A DNA stretch of 64,000 nucleotides from Tragulus kanchil. Taxonomy: Eukaryota; Chordata; Mammalia; Artiodactyla; Tragulidae. The DNA is taken from positions 167,865,608 to 167,929,607 of the forward strand of contig JAIOJX010000024.1 in assembly GCA_022376925.1 (NCBI GenBank). Reading direction: 5' to 3'. Under the pieces are notes generated by a model. The model worked only from the letters and a program-made list of their open reading frames with translations, was not told where the DNA came from and did no database searches. Below, one piece after another: positions 1 to 13,100 of this stretch. Each line of letters opens with the position of its first letter. Position 1 is the first letter of the stretch. Position numbers and translations under genes: made by a program.

Positions 1-96
1 CCGAGTCGTTGCGGACCTCCTCCAGCCTGTCCAGATGCTTGGTGATGGAATCAGCACAGATGGTCACCATGCGCACCAGGCCCGGGCCGGACAGAG
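1..96 (-). CDS. CYP19: Partial duplicate of aromatase exon V at the window edge
   Basis: Bases 1-653 repeat 1103-1755 at a constant offset of 1102, so the window opens inside a second copy of exon V. Only its first 96 bases in transcription order, with the acceptor side, are visible; the remainder lies left of the window. It is open and matches 1103-1198. It belongs to the first of the ~1.1 kb tandem duplications and is probably an assembly duplicate, not a separate exon. Confidence 0.8.
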
Positions 97-280
97 CTGA
101 AGGGGACACAGCAGAGTCAGCTGCCTCCAGCTCTGGGCACACACAGGATCAGGCAGTTTTGGCTTTTTATGTTTAGAGCTTAATTCAGTATGTGGGTGGA
201 ATTTCATCTTCTTTAGTTTTTCTGATATATTCTACTAATTGTCCAATATCAAGTAACATTCTTATAATTAAAAATAAATG

Positions 281-541
281 GGGCTTCCCCTGGTGGTCCA
301 GTGGGTAAGGACACCACCTTGCAGTGCAAGGGGCGCCGGTTTGATCCCCGGCCTGGGAGGATCCCATGTGCCGCGGAGCGGCTGGACCCATGTGTCCAAT
401 TACTGAGCCAGAGCTCTGGAGCGCATGCGCCCAGAGCCGGCGCTCTGCGACAACAGAGGCCCACACGGGCCAAAGAACAAAGCGGATGAAAATAAATAAA
501 TGAAAGACCAGTAAATGTGGCCCAAAAATTAAAAAAAAAAA
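281..541 (+). mobile_element. CHR-type tRNA-derived SINE
   Basis: A tRNA-like head (GGGCTTCCCCTGGTGGTCCA, then a B-box-like GGTTTGATCC) is followed by a CpG-rich body and an A-rich tail. The same element recurs at 3581, 34816 and 45139 on the minus strand. The 1383-1643 copy is the duplication-1 twin. Confidence 0.85.
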
Positions 542-1021
542 TAGATGAAAGGATGCACGAAAAGTAAATATTTTTAAAACAAATGACTCAATATTAAATT
601 TGTATTCTACCTATGGCAAACCAGTTGTTTGTGACATTGCAAGTAAAACATTCTGTGGAATATATATATCATGGCCAAAATATGGTTGGTAATGCTTAAA
701 TGCATAGGTTTGGTGGTAGAATGTATTCATGAACAAATGAAATGATCACATTTGTGAAGTTTCAACAATGGGTGGAATCATCCTATTTCCTAGACCAATG
801 ACGAGAGATACAAGAGAAATAGAAGATGGCCCTTCCTATGAATACTTATGAGCTTATAAGTGAAGAAGGCAGACACACCAGGAAAACGTTAGGAATACTT
901 AGAAAGGGTCAAAGAAGAGCAGCGTACAAAATAGGACAGGTACTCCTGACTCCATTATCCTTCCCGTGCCCTGTTTAGTGAAGGGCTGAATGTCAGGTCA
1001 CGAGAATGAAAATTTCAGTAC

Positions 1022-1198
1022 CGTCCAAGGGGATCCCCAGGAAGACCGTGTTGGAGGTGTCCAGCATGATGCGCCGCATGAGGGTCAGCACGTCCACATA
1101 GCCCGAGTCGTTGCGGACCTCCTCCAGCCTGTCCAGATGCTTGGTGATGGAATCAGCACAGATGGTCACCATGCGCACCAGGCCCGGGCCGGACAGAG
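1022..1198 (-). CDS. CYP19: Aromatase copy A exon V
   Basis: The 177-bp exon is identical over its length to copy B exon V at 62139-62315, with the same acceptor (CCTTCAG) and donor (GTACTG). A G carried over from exon IV (AAAG) plus CT completes the alanine codon at the IV/V junction. Identity with copy B runs from about 653 to 1282, then switches within a few bases to only paralogous sequence in intron IV. That could be gene conversion or a chimeric assembly, so this exon's true ownership is uncertain. Confidence 0.85.
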
Positions 1199-4100
1199 CT
1201 GAAGGGGACACAGCAGAGTCAGCTGCCTCCAGCTCTGGGCACACACAGGATCAGGCAGTTTTGGCTTTTTATGTTTAGAGCTTAATTCAGTATGTGGGTG
1301 GAATTTCATCTTCTTTAGTTTTTCTGATATATTCTACTAATTGTCCAATATCAAGTAACATTCTTATAATTAAAAATAAATGGGGCTTCCCCTGGTGGTC
1401 CAGTGGGTAAGGACACCACCTTGCAGTGCAAGGGGCGCCGGTTTGATCCCCGGCCTGGGAGGATCCCACGTGCCGCGGAGCGGCTGGACCCATGTGTCCA
1501 ATTACTGAGCCAGAGCTCTGGAGCGCATGCGCCCAGAGCCGGTGCTCTGCGACAACAGAGGCCCACACGGGCCAAAGAACAAAGCGGATGAAAATAAATA
1601 AATGAAAGACCAGTAAATGTGGCCCAAAAATTAAAAAAAAAAATAGATGAAAGGATGCACGAAAAGTAAATATTTTTAAAACAAATGACTCAATATTAAA
1701 TTTGTATTCTACCTATGGCAAACCAGTTGTTTGTGACATTGCAAGTAAAACATTCAGTACTAGTGGTCATAAAGTACAAACCAGTGATTTTCTACATTTA
1801 TTATATACATTTCTCCCTAAAGAAGGTTTGGCTTTCATAGGGGTGATACTTTATGTTTTAGTGGGTGGCGGAATATTGATACAGGACTATTCAAATTGGA
1901 TCTTACCTTTTATATCGAAGGTGCTTCCTGTTTAATTATACTTCATATTTGTAAAGTGTTAGTCTTCCCAGGTGGTGCTAGTGGTAAAGAACCCACCGAC
2001 ACAGGTTCAATCCCTGGGTCAGGAAGACCCCCTGGAGAAGGGCCTGGCAACCCTGGAAACCCATGGACAGAGGCGCCTGGCGGGCTGTAGTCCAAGGGGT
2101 CACACAGCGTCGGACACGACTGAAAGGACTTGGCACACGCATGTGCACAGTCTTATAAATGACCAAGTATACCTTCCTCTTAATTTTGGTTTCTCTTCAA
2201 ACTATATCCAGATTTACTGTGCTCCGTGTTAAAACAGAAAGAACGAAACAAACAAAAAACCCACAAAAACCCTTTTTGTTTGAGTAGTCTTCCTCACAGG
2301 ACTGGAAATAGTTTAAAGTACAGTAATAACCTATTCGCTTTACACTTCACCTCCGCAGAACATCGTGGTCCTTGCAAAGAGTGGAGGAACGGATACATGA
2401 AACCAGGTAGGGGGAGCTGGCTCTGATCTCTTCCTTTGCTTGGCTCCTGACCCGATGAGCAGCTGGTGATCCTGATGGTCGGTGGTCCAACAGAGTTTAA
2501 CTCTTAAAGTCCTACTCTTTCTCTCTGGTTCAAGGTTGCTGTGAGCTTTCTTTAGGAATAATTCTTTCTTTTTCTGTATTTTTTATGCAGATGTATTGTT
2601 AAAGTCCTCAAGCCAAACAAAATCAGCTGCGCTGCAAAAAGCCCCCTGAGGCACACTCTGTGAAGAAGGAAGGAGCCTGGTGAGTGGTCCTAGATTCTGA
2701 GTAGTTCCACCCATGTGTAAAACGGAAGGCGGAGTTGGCAGCACCCTTTCTGACGAGGAGAGACTTGGAGGTATGAAAGGCAGGGATGCTGTTGCCTGGG
2801 TGACGGGCACAGCCACAAGCGGGACGAATGGTCCTTCATGAATCAGCCCCTTGCGTGGAAGGGCTGGCCTGCGTATCAGTCCCAGCGGGTGTGTGACTTG
2901 CCTCTACACTCAAGAGCTTGAAACCTCATTCCAAATGCACAGACTGCACTTTAAACATATAAACAGAACGGACAGGCTCTAGACACTGGAGAAGTCAAGA
3001 AAGCACGTCTCCCTCGATCTTCCAGAAAGGAACACAGCCTTGCCAGGGCCTGAGGTTCACCCATGGAACCCACATCAGACCTCTGACTCGTAAAAGTCTA
3101 AAATAGTGCATGTGTGGTTTGAAGCCACAGATCAGCTCCAGCAGGATACACTAAAGAGGGAAATCCCTGGTTCAGGGTGTTTGGAATCCAGTTTCTGCTC
3201 TTCCGTGTCTGGCTGTGTGGCCGGGGGGGAAATCACAAGCTCTCTAGAAATGTGTTTACTTAAGTAGAAAACTCAGAGCCTGAAAGAGAGGCTAGGGAGA
3301 CAAGATGACACGATGACACCCCTTCACAGGCCTAAAATGCCCTCAGCTATTTGTAAACTGCCTTCTAACAAAACACCCGGGATGCCAGCGAATGCTTCAG
3401 CAAACGTGTTGGCTATTTAAATCAACTATATGACTGACCCACTAAATTCTTACCTGAAGTGACATTAAGTCTATAGGGAGCCAGTTTTTCACATCCATGA
3501 GATGGATGCAGAGACATAAAGAACCAAATTGAAGTGGTTACGTATGTAGGCTCTGGGGTTGTCTCCTACGCTGCCTTTTATTTCTTTATTTTTTGGCGAC
3601 TTCTATTGGTCTTTCATTTCTCTATTTTCATCCGTCTTTGTTCTTTGGCTCCTGCGGGCCTCCCATCGCGGTGGCCTCTGTCGTCGCAGAGCGCCGGCTC
3701 TGGGCGCATGCACTCCAGAGCTCCGGCTCGGTCATTGGACACATGGGTCCAGCCGCTCCGCGGCACGTGGGATCTTCCCAGGCCAGGGATCCAACCGGTG
3801 CCCCTTGCAGTGCAAGGCGGTGTCCTTACCCACTGGACCACCAGGGAAGTCCCACTACCTTTTATTAATGATAGAAATTGCAGAAGGTGCTTTACCTTTT
3901 CATGCCTCAGTTTCCTCATTTGCAAGATTTAGAGATATCTACCATCTGGAGTTGCTGTGTGATTACAGTATCTGGTGTTTAAAGCAGGACCTATTATATA
4001 GTATGTGGGTAATGAATGTTAGTTCCTTACTGTTTCAAAACTGTGAAGCAGCAGAAGTTAAAAATGATTTCATAAGGCGTATTCATAGACAACACAGCAG

Positions 4101-7100
4101 AATGTACCCGGCACCTGAATACCTTTCATAAAGTATGTTCTGACAGCCTTCCAGAGGACTGGGTTATTATTATATATAATGCCATTCTCATGCATGCCGA
4201 TGATTTGCAAGCCAAGTTTGCTGCCGAATCGAGAGATATAATGATTGTGCTTCATTACATGGAATAAACTTGAGGACCTGCAGGGAAAGCAAACCTTAGG
4301 GTTACTTCTTAAGGGTCAGGAGAACTCGGTGTGAAGAGTTTGCCTACCTGGTGTCTCTCACAGCAAATGCCTGTTGATATAAATTCAGTGCATGATTTCT
4401 AGTGCTCAGATTAAATAAGCACCTGCTTCTCTGTGTAGGAAAAGAGCCTCCTCTGGTTGAAACATTTTCACCTACTAGCTCTCTGTCTGAGCATCACTAA
4501 AGATCAACACACACACACACAGAGTTATCTGTTATTTCTGCTGCTTCTCTAACACCAAGCCTCTAAAATATTACCCGTTACTGTGGTCGGAGCTGCAAGG
4601 CTGTAAGAAACCCCACCCTCCACACCACCGCGTTCCCGAGAGCCTGCAGCCCCGAGGCAGCCCTCCCCCAGACGCTGCCCTCCCCCACCCTGCAGAAGTG
4701 AGCCCGGGCAGGTCCCCAGAGGTCCAGATACTTCTGTTATTAATTCCAGGGAATTAGTTTGATTGACACATGGATAAAAACATGCTCACCACGCTCTAGA
4801 AAGGACTGAAATTCTTATTAATTATAGATTTCAGAACTTTAGCTATTATTACTATCCCCTCCATTGCTCTACAATCACAGCAGCAAGTCAGTTGTTTGTA
4901 TGCTCTTAATTCACAAACTAGGATCAACAAATTTTAAGTTCTTAGAGAACAAGCAGACTACTATTTTCTATGCTGACCTTTAGATGTCTGGGATATATCA
5001 TAAAGCACACTGGTCTGTGCATATGTTTTGCCGAATTAATGCTCGGTTAAAGACCTCAACCCACAGAAAGCCAAAAGCCACAGGTGTGCTCTGTGGCAAC
5101 GTAGAGGGCCGGGATGCGGTGGGAAGTGGGAGGAGCTTCAAGAGGGAGGGCACCCGTGCATGCCTGTGGCTGATTCATGCTGATGTAGGGCAGAAACCGA
5201 CCCAACAATGTAAAGCAATTATCCTCCAATTAAAAATAAATGGTTAAAAACAACCCCCCTTCAACCCAACTCAATGCTAGTTCATAAAGAGGGAATGATG
5301 ATACCAGTTGCGCGCTAGGGGGCGCCAACATCCCAGTTAGAGACACTGAGGGCTCTGACTTGGCAGAGAGCAAGGTAGGCGAGACAGAAATGATACGCAT
5401 TTCTTTAAAGTATAAAATGGACAGGCCGGCTTTCGCTAGCCGGAGCAAATCAGGAAACTGAAGAAGGGAAGGCTGATGAGCTCGGGACGCCGGCCAAGAG
5501 CTCTCTTGCCGTTTAGGAGAACAGTAGCGACCTCCTCCTGGCGGCTGGGCCAGCCGGCGGCACCAGGGGAGGGAGGCGTTTTCACATTGGCTGGCTGACT
5601 GAGAGGAGCCCAGCAAGTCCCTGAGCTCAGAAGGGACCGTCTTCGTGTAAGATGCCTGTCCTCGGGAGTCCTTAGCCTTCTTGAAACATGACTGGAATCA
5701 AAAGCCACCTCCGAAGATGGCAGGTCTTTTGTCCCTTCAGAATGAGAAGTCGCCGTGAAGTCAGTTCTTAGGTGGTGAGGAGGAAGCCAGCCTCCCGTCT
5801 GAGCTTAAAGACCTCACAGACCTGGGGTCAGGCTCGAGATGGACGAGGACTAGAAGCAGGAGACAAGCCGTCAGTGGAGTAACTGGTACCCGGCCTTCAA
5901 AAGCGCTGGCTTCCTGCAGATCTGTTCTGTGCCTGTCCCTCACACGCTGTCAGTCCTGCCACGTGGTCCCTGCCCTTTGCCCTCTAACATCCTTACCCAG
6001 CTCTAATACCGCGGTCCTGCAGGACACGATGAATGGAACAGAGACCCGACCACAGTCAGCTAAGCTGATCAGATTTAGTAACGGCAGTATGGAACCACCT
6101 TCCCTAGGCCCTCGATGTGATGCAGTATGACAGCCTAGGATTAAACAGGAAAGTATTCTTACTAAACAGTTAGCCTAAATCAAATTGAGACTGTAGGCCT
6201 GGTCCTCAGTGCATAAGCAGTACGGGGAACAGAGGAGGATGTTCAGAGACACCATAATGAGACAATGAGAGAAACTTAGGATGTGTGGTCATCCGCAGGG
6301 TCTCTTCAGAAGGTGAAGGTCAGGGGACAAAACTTGGGGAGGCTGATCTGCGAACTTTTCTGCTCATTTGAACTTTTACTAGAAGGTTAGGAAAATCGTT
6401 CCTGCATAACATGAAAATCTCTTCCATTCATCCATCCTCAGCTCCCTCGACCCTCAGCTTACTTTGTCCTAGCTGCCTTGTAGAAACTCAGCCCAGGTTA
6501 AACCACCTCTTGCCTAAGTCTGTGCTCGCATCTGGCCGCGGAGCGAGGCTGGGGAAGCTACTGGTGCGCATGGACACGGGCTTCCCGGGCGGAGCCGCGG
6601 CGAGTCTGCCTGCCGCTGCAGGAGATACACGAGGTGGGGGTTCGATCCCTGAGTTAGGAAAATCCCCTGGAGGTGGAAATGGCAGCCCACTCCAGTATTG
6701 CTGCTGGTATAATCCCATGGATAGAGGCGCCCAGCAGGCTACAGTCCCTAGGGTTTCAAAGAGTTAGCCATGAGTGAGCCATGAGTGAGAAACTGAGCGT
6801 ACAGACACACATGGATATACATGAACACACACACGGGCAGGTCGCAGTCAAATTCGTGGTAAAAGCTGCCCATTCTAGCATGCAGCCTGAGTTCAGTCTC
6901 TGCTGTCCTGGGTGACTGTCACATCCTACCTCCTGTCTCCTTCAGTGTAGCCTTCCCTACCTTTAATGCCAATGAAAGACTTGATTTCCTGTTTTACTGA
7001 GAAGAGAAATGACTAGAATCTCTGCAAGCCCAGCCAGCAAGATCAGTGTGCATATGTTCAGCCTTGCCTCCTGCTGCTGAGGACGATGGCCCGTGCTCCT

Positions 7101-10100
7101 GCTCGGGTGAACGTCACTGGTCGCCCGGAGCCCTCCGGCACGCCGGGCACCTGCCTCCTGCTGCGCAGGCTTCCTCGGTGACTCAGCATCACCATCAAGG
7201 CGCCCACGTCACAGTGCCTTGTGCCTTAGCAAACAGAAGAGCTCCTTGGAGCTCCCTTTCAGCCTTATTCTATTTCTCTGCCTCCTTTATGACAAACTCC
7301 TTGAGAGACTTGTCTATGTCTGCCGCCTCCTATTCCCCTCTCCCCATTCTCTACAGGGGTCGGATGTTGCCCCCAGCACTCCACTGAAGCTGCCCTGGTC
7401 AAGGTCACCCTTGACTTCCCTGGTGCTCAGTGCAGTGCTCCCGTCTCTGTCCACTCACGTGGCACTGTCTGGGTAGCTGGCGACTCTATCCTCCCGACAT
7501 GCACTCCTCACCTGGCCGTCAGACCACCAGGCTCTCCTGGCTGTCCCTTCTCTCTGTGTGACTCTCCCTCTCAGCCTCCTTTGCAAGTTTCTGACTACAG
7601 CGGAAGGTCTGGATGGTCAGAACATCCTTCTTAACATCCCAGTCAGTGGTACAGGCAAGTGAAGGCAACACATCTGACATGGAATCCTGGTTTCTCCCCA
7701 TCCCGAAGATGCTCCACCCACCTCGTCCTCTGTGCAGCACACTTCTACCTCACAACGGTGTGGGGAACCTTTGCGGTTTGCCCGGAAGTATCTGAGTTTT
7801 AGCAGAACCATCTCACGACATGGGGATACATTTATACACTATTAAAACAGGTATACAAATAGTGTAGCAATAGGGAGTATTTACATTGGTAACAGATGGG
7901 CCAGTTTGGCCCCGGTTAGTGTATTAAGTGCTGTGCCCTGTTGTTGATGCTACCCACATGCTGCTTTTTGATGCTATTGCAAACATTAATGTGCACCCCT
8001 GGGAGGTAGTGTCATCCCCAGTGTCTGTAGATGTTCATGAATTGAGAGCATCCCCGCCTGGGGGATCGTCCGTTCCCCACAGATGACCAGATGCCTCCCC
8101 CGACCGCCCCTAGGGACTCAGGCAGGACCCCAGCAGCACTGGTGCCTGACGCCCCGGCCCCCGAGTCCTGCCACCCCCCCACTTCAGAACTGAGCTGCGT
8201 TGAGAGCCCGGCCATAATCGCAGCACAGTAGCAGGGACGCAGCCTGGCGGATTATTCAAAGGAAAAGCTTTCCGCGGCCCGGTGGGGTCTCTTCAGGAGG
8301 CACGGGCAGCCCCGGCGGGATCTGAAGGGCAGGCCGGGAGAGAAGAGGGGGACACACACGTCCTCCGCCTGCGGGGAGCTCAGCCCTTCACCGCCACTCC
8401 GAGCGGCTCAGAGCTCTTAGGGGGAACACAGACTCCAGGCAGAGGAAAGCCTGTGGGAGCAGGACAGGGAGAGCGGGGAGAGGGGCACGGAGCGGGGCAG
8501 GGCGGCGGCCGTGTCCCGGGTGTGAGGTCAGCACAGTCCCGCCGCCGCCACCCTCCTGCACGGGGCGGCGAGGTCGGCTGCCCCTGCGCTGTGGGGAGGG
8601 TTCTGTTTCAGGAGCTGCCTTTGGGGTTCCTGGGGAGTCATCTGATGCTCTCAGTGTGGAGTGTCTAAGGGCAGTGTCCGTCTGGCCCTCTGGTCCTTCC
8701 TCGGGTTCATTCCTCCCTCCGGGGCTCGTCTTTTGCCCTCGGCGCTACCTGAGCTAGACTTCAGGGGGATGAAATTAGACCAAACCACTCCAGCCTGCTT
8801 GAGTGTCTCCCCAAACCAGGGAAACCCCTGACCTGGAAGCTTCCTAGCTTGTCTCCTCCCTGCAGCTCTGTGGCTTGTTGTGATCACCTGGGGACACCTA
8901 AAACGTACTGCTGCCCGGGTCCCCTCCCCAGTGGAGACTGTGAATGTTTAGTCTGTTGCCAAGGCATTGGCGTTTTAAATAGCAACCTGCATAAGAAGCA
9001 CTGCTCTAGTTTCTGAGCTATGGTGGTCATCCTTGATTTAAGGAATGGAAAGGTATCTTTAGCAGCAAATTTCAAAATATCAAAATGAGTGTGTTTTTAA
9101 TATGAAAAACCCCAGCATTGATTTTTAAATATATCTCCGATTATTAAGAGACTCACCTGCTAGTAATGATGGTTTCCTCTCACATATCCACACTCGTGAA
9201 TTCTCCGTACATCTTGTTGTAGTAATTGCAGGCACTGCCGATCCCCATCCACAGGAACCTGCAGTGGGAGATGAGGGGCCCGATGCCCAGGAAGTAGCTG
9301 GGACCTAGGAAAGTCACCAGATCACAGTCATTGTTTCAGCAGCACTCCAAAGAGCACGCGCTTGAAGATTCTGCTGGTTTTGTTCCTGTAAATCCACATG
9401 TCCTTTCACATCTTGTGATGCATGTAGATGAGTTACACACACAAAATGCTTTTTTTAAAAAACTGAGCGAACATGAGGCTCTTCGTAGCTCTTGGAGTAA
9501 AACACAGTCCAGAGTCTGCACCACTGCGCTCCAGCTCTACTTGGTCTCGAGTATTTCAGTCTGAATGGACAGGAATAGGTGTCTACTCTCGCTGTGCTAA
9601 ATGGAGTCATGAGTTTCAAATGCAAGTCGTCAGTCCCTCTGGTAACAGGCGCGAACATCATGACAAGTGGCAAGCTACCCGATCTGCTCTCCCAGGTCTG
9701 CCTTTGGGGTTCCTGGGGAGTCATCTGATGCTCTCAGTGTGGAGTGTCTAAGGGCAGTGTCCGTCTGGCCCTCTGGTCCTTCCTCGGGTTCATTCCTCCC
9801 TCCGGGGCTCGTCTTTTGCCCTCGGCGCTACCTGAGCTAGACTTCAGGGGGATGAAATTAGACCAAACCACTCCAGCCTGCTTGAGTGTCTCCCCAAACC
9901 AGGGAAACCCCTGACCTGGAAGCTTCCTAGCTTGTCTCCTCCCTGCAGCTCTGTGGCTTGTTGTGATCACCTGGGGACACCTAAAACGTACTGCTGCCCG
10001 GGTCCCCTCCCCAGTGGAGACTGTGAATGTTTAGTCTGTTGCCAAGGCATTGGCGTTTTAAATAGCAACCTGCATAAGAAGCACTGCTCTAGTTTCTGAG

Positions 10101-13100
10101 CTATGGTGGTCATCCTTGATTTAAGGAATGGAAAGGTATCTTTAGCAGCAAATTTCAAAATATCAAAATGAGTGTGTTTTTTAATATGAAAAACCCCAGC
10201 ATTGATTTTTAAATATATCTCCGATTATTAAGAGACTCACCTGCTAGTAATGATGGTTTCCTCTCCACATATCCACACTCTCGTGAATTCTCCGTACATC
10301 TTGTTGTAGTAATTGCAGGCACTGCCGATCCCCATCCACAGGAACCTGCAGTGGGAGATGAGGGGCCCGATGCCCAGGAAGTAGCTGGGACCTAGGAAAG
10401 TCACCAGATCACAGTCATTGTTTCAGCAGCACTCCAAAGAGCACGCGCTTGAAGATTCTGCTGGTTTTGTTCCTGTAAATCCACATGTCCTTTCACATCT
10501 TGTGATGCATGTAGATGAGTTACACACACAAAATGCTTTTTTTAAAAAAATGAGCGAACATGAGGCTCTTCGTAGCTCTTGGAGTAAAACACAGTCCAGA
10601 GTCTGCACCACTGCGCTCCAGCTCTACTTGGTCTCGAGTATTTCAGTCTGAATGGACAGGAATAGGTGTCTACTCTCGCTGTGCTAAATGGAGTCATGAG
10701 TTTCAAATGCAAGTCGTCAGTCCCTCTGGTAACAGGCGCGAACATCATGACAAGTGGCAAGCTACCCGATCTGTCTGGCTGCCCAGTTTTGTCTGAATAC
10801 TTTGGATTTGAAAGCACCAGCTGATGGACTGGGTGGGCTTGAATTTGGATTGTGATTTTGGTGTCGTCGCTTTAGCTGTGAGAACCATGCTCTGCAAGGA
10901 CCATGTCTAAACACAAGGCATACATGGCTTTTCCTTGAAAAGGTTTTGGTTTGAGAAGAGACTCTTAAGCTAAACCTCATTAGACAGAATAAAGAGAAGC
11001 ACTGAGAAATGAGGCAGTGGGTCTGATTGGGGTCTGGACCGGAGCCTGTGGCCGGTGACATGGTTTTGCTAAAGAGCAGGGGCCCTCCCTCCCTTGCTGA
11101 GGTCGATGAGGACAGAGTGGTGAAGAGCGTGGACCCGGTGAGCAGCCGGGGTGCTGGCTGCTGCTTGCACAGAGAGCAGACCCGGGAGCTTGATTTCAGT
11201 GGTGGTGGCCATGAGTTAGTCAAAAATCGTTGCAAAGGTTTTAGGAGTTTTGTTGTACAGTTATGCCATTTCTATATCTCACTCCTTAATTCTGTTCTGT
11301 CTGTGAATTAGTCTTGGATCCCAAACTCACACAACTGTCTGAGACAGTATAGTGATGATAATTTAGAGAAGTTTTCGTGTGAATTATTTAAATTGGACGT
11401 CAAAGCCCCAGTCTGACAAACAAGTTTTATTACTTAAACTTTGAAGTAGCTGAGTTAATGTGGAAAAGACTGTTGGGCCTTTTTTCTTTGCTCTTAACAT
11501 GAAAGGTATTTGTCAGTGCCTATGTAACAAAAACAAGTTTGGAGTCTTAGGGTCAAGGAGTCTTAGTCTTAGGATTGTTCTTGAGAACGCTATAAGCACA
11601 TGGCTGACATAATTTATTGGACTGGGGACTCATGCCTGTCATGAAGAATTGTCCCTGAAAACTACAAAACCATCTGATATTCCTTAGAATTGGGAGTTAA
11701 TCTGACGATGTAGAGTGGTGGGGTTTCTATTAGAATTGTCTGGATAATTATACTCTCTTCCTGATTGACTCGCAGAGCTCGTTGAAGATTCTTTCAGGAT
11801 GTGAGGTTTCAGGAGCCACAGCGGTCCCCATTTTTCTTCCACTACTCAGGTCCCATCCAACCCTTATGGTGACATCATCATCACCACCACACCCGAGAAT
11901 AAAAGAAGATAAAGAGTGGGATAAAGAGAAAGAATAAGTTAAAGAAGAGAGAGGGCAAAAGATATGGATGAGGCAAAGTGGGAGGGAAACAGAAACGACA
12001 GAAGGCGTTCGTTCCAGAGACATTTTCACTTTTAGAGCAAAGTTGGAGTGAGTTTGAATTGAAAGAGAAAAGGCAGTCCCGGAGTGTTACCTTGTTTTAC
12101 TCCATCTTACTTTAAAGGATACATCTACCAAGTTTCTTTTACAAACCAAATGCAGACTAGAAGGGATTATCTAAGATATTTCTTTAATGCTTTCATTGAA
12201 CATGTACAGAAAATCATTATAAAAATACTCACCCGAGTTCGCTTCATAATGGACTGTGAGCTTCAACCATATCCTCGGGTTTACTCTGTGTCATTTTCAA
12301 AATTGTTTTTGCCCTCATGAACCAAAAGCCCAAGCAAACATTCTCCTTAGGCCTAGAACTAAGTGGCTCTGTTACCTGGTATTGAGGCTGTGTTTTTATA
12401 ATTCCAAGTCAGCAGAAGAACGCCGGCGAGCAGCAGGATTGCAGTGCTGGCAACGGGCACAGCTTTGGCCACCAGGCTGGTGACACCAGAATGCAACAGG
12501 CTCAGCACTTCCAAAGCCATCTTGTGTTGCTCGATCTCAGGGGAAGCAGCTTAACGTCCTGTAGAGGCGGGGCAGGAAAATCAGAGAATCACCCAAAGGT
12601 ACATCTAGGACTTCTGTTGCTCCACAGGATGCCGGACACTAGAGATGAGTGTTTTGTTTGATAATGTGATGGGACACTTAGACCAGACAAATGTGTAATT
12701 TCAAGTCAAAACAACCAATCTCAAGGAGATCTTCTGGCTTGAAGTGCAGCATTCTGGTCTTTGCAAAATGGAAGTCAATTGTCCTGAAAACTACAAAACC
12801 ATCTGATATTCCTTAGAATTGGGAGTTAATCTGACGATGTAGAGTGGTGGGGTTTCTATTAGAATTGTCTGGATAATTATACTCTCTTCCTGATTGACTC
12901 GCAGAGCTCGTTGAAGATTCTTTCAGGATGTGAGGTTTCAGGAGCCACAGCGGTCCCCATTTTTCTTCCACTACTCAGGTCCCATCCAACCCTTATGGTG
13001 ACATCATCATCACCACCACACCCGAGAATAAAGAAGATAAAGAGTGGGATAAAGAGAAAGAATAAGTTAAAAAAGAGAGGGCAAAAGATATGGATGAGGC

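Larger units (their letters stand above)
1..1755. repeat. Tandem duplication 1 (unit 1102 bp)
   Basis: 1-653 repeats 1103-1755 with a constant offset and a few substitutions. The junction is at 653/654 with no filler. The unit contains exon V, intron IV sequence and a CHR SINE. Confidence 0.95.
1283..2690. other. Copy A intron IV block paralogous to 62400-63770
   Basis: Stretches of this block align in order with copy B intron IV at an estimated three-quarters identity. Examples are TATGTGGGTGGAATTTCATC, TATTCAAATTGGATCTTACC and GAGTTTAACTCTTAAAGTCC. Each side carries its own transposon insertions: CHR SINE and Bov-tA here, an L1 3' end and a Bov-tA there. This shows two old loci and not two assembly versions of one. 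Confidence 0.8.
8615..10773. repeat. Tandem duplication 2 (unit about 1.08 kb)
   Basis: 8615-9686 repeats as 9698-10773, with 11 filler bases between. Offsets move from 1083 to 1087 because of small indels, three of them in exon III and one in a T-run. Confidence 0.97.

Noticed and set aside
8282..8668. 128-codon open frame just before duplication 2
   Set aside because: Low-complexity Gly/Arg/Ala composition in a purine- and GC-rich patch of an aromatase intron, running straight into the duplication. No splice sites fit.
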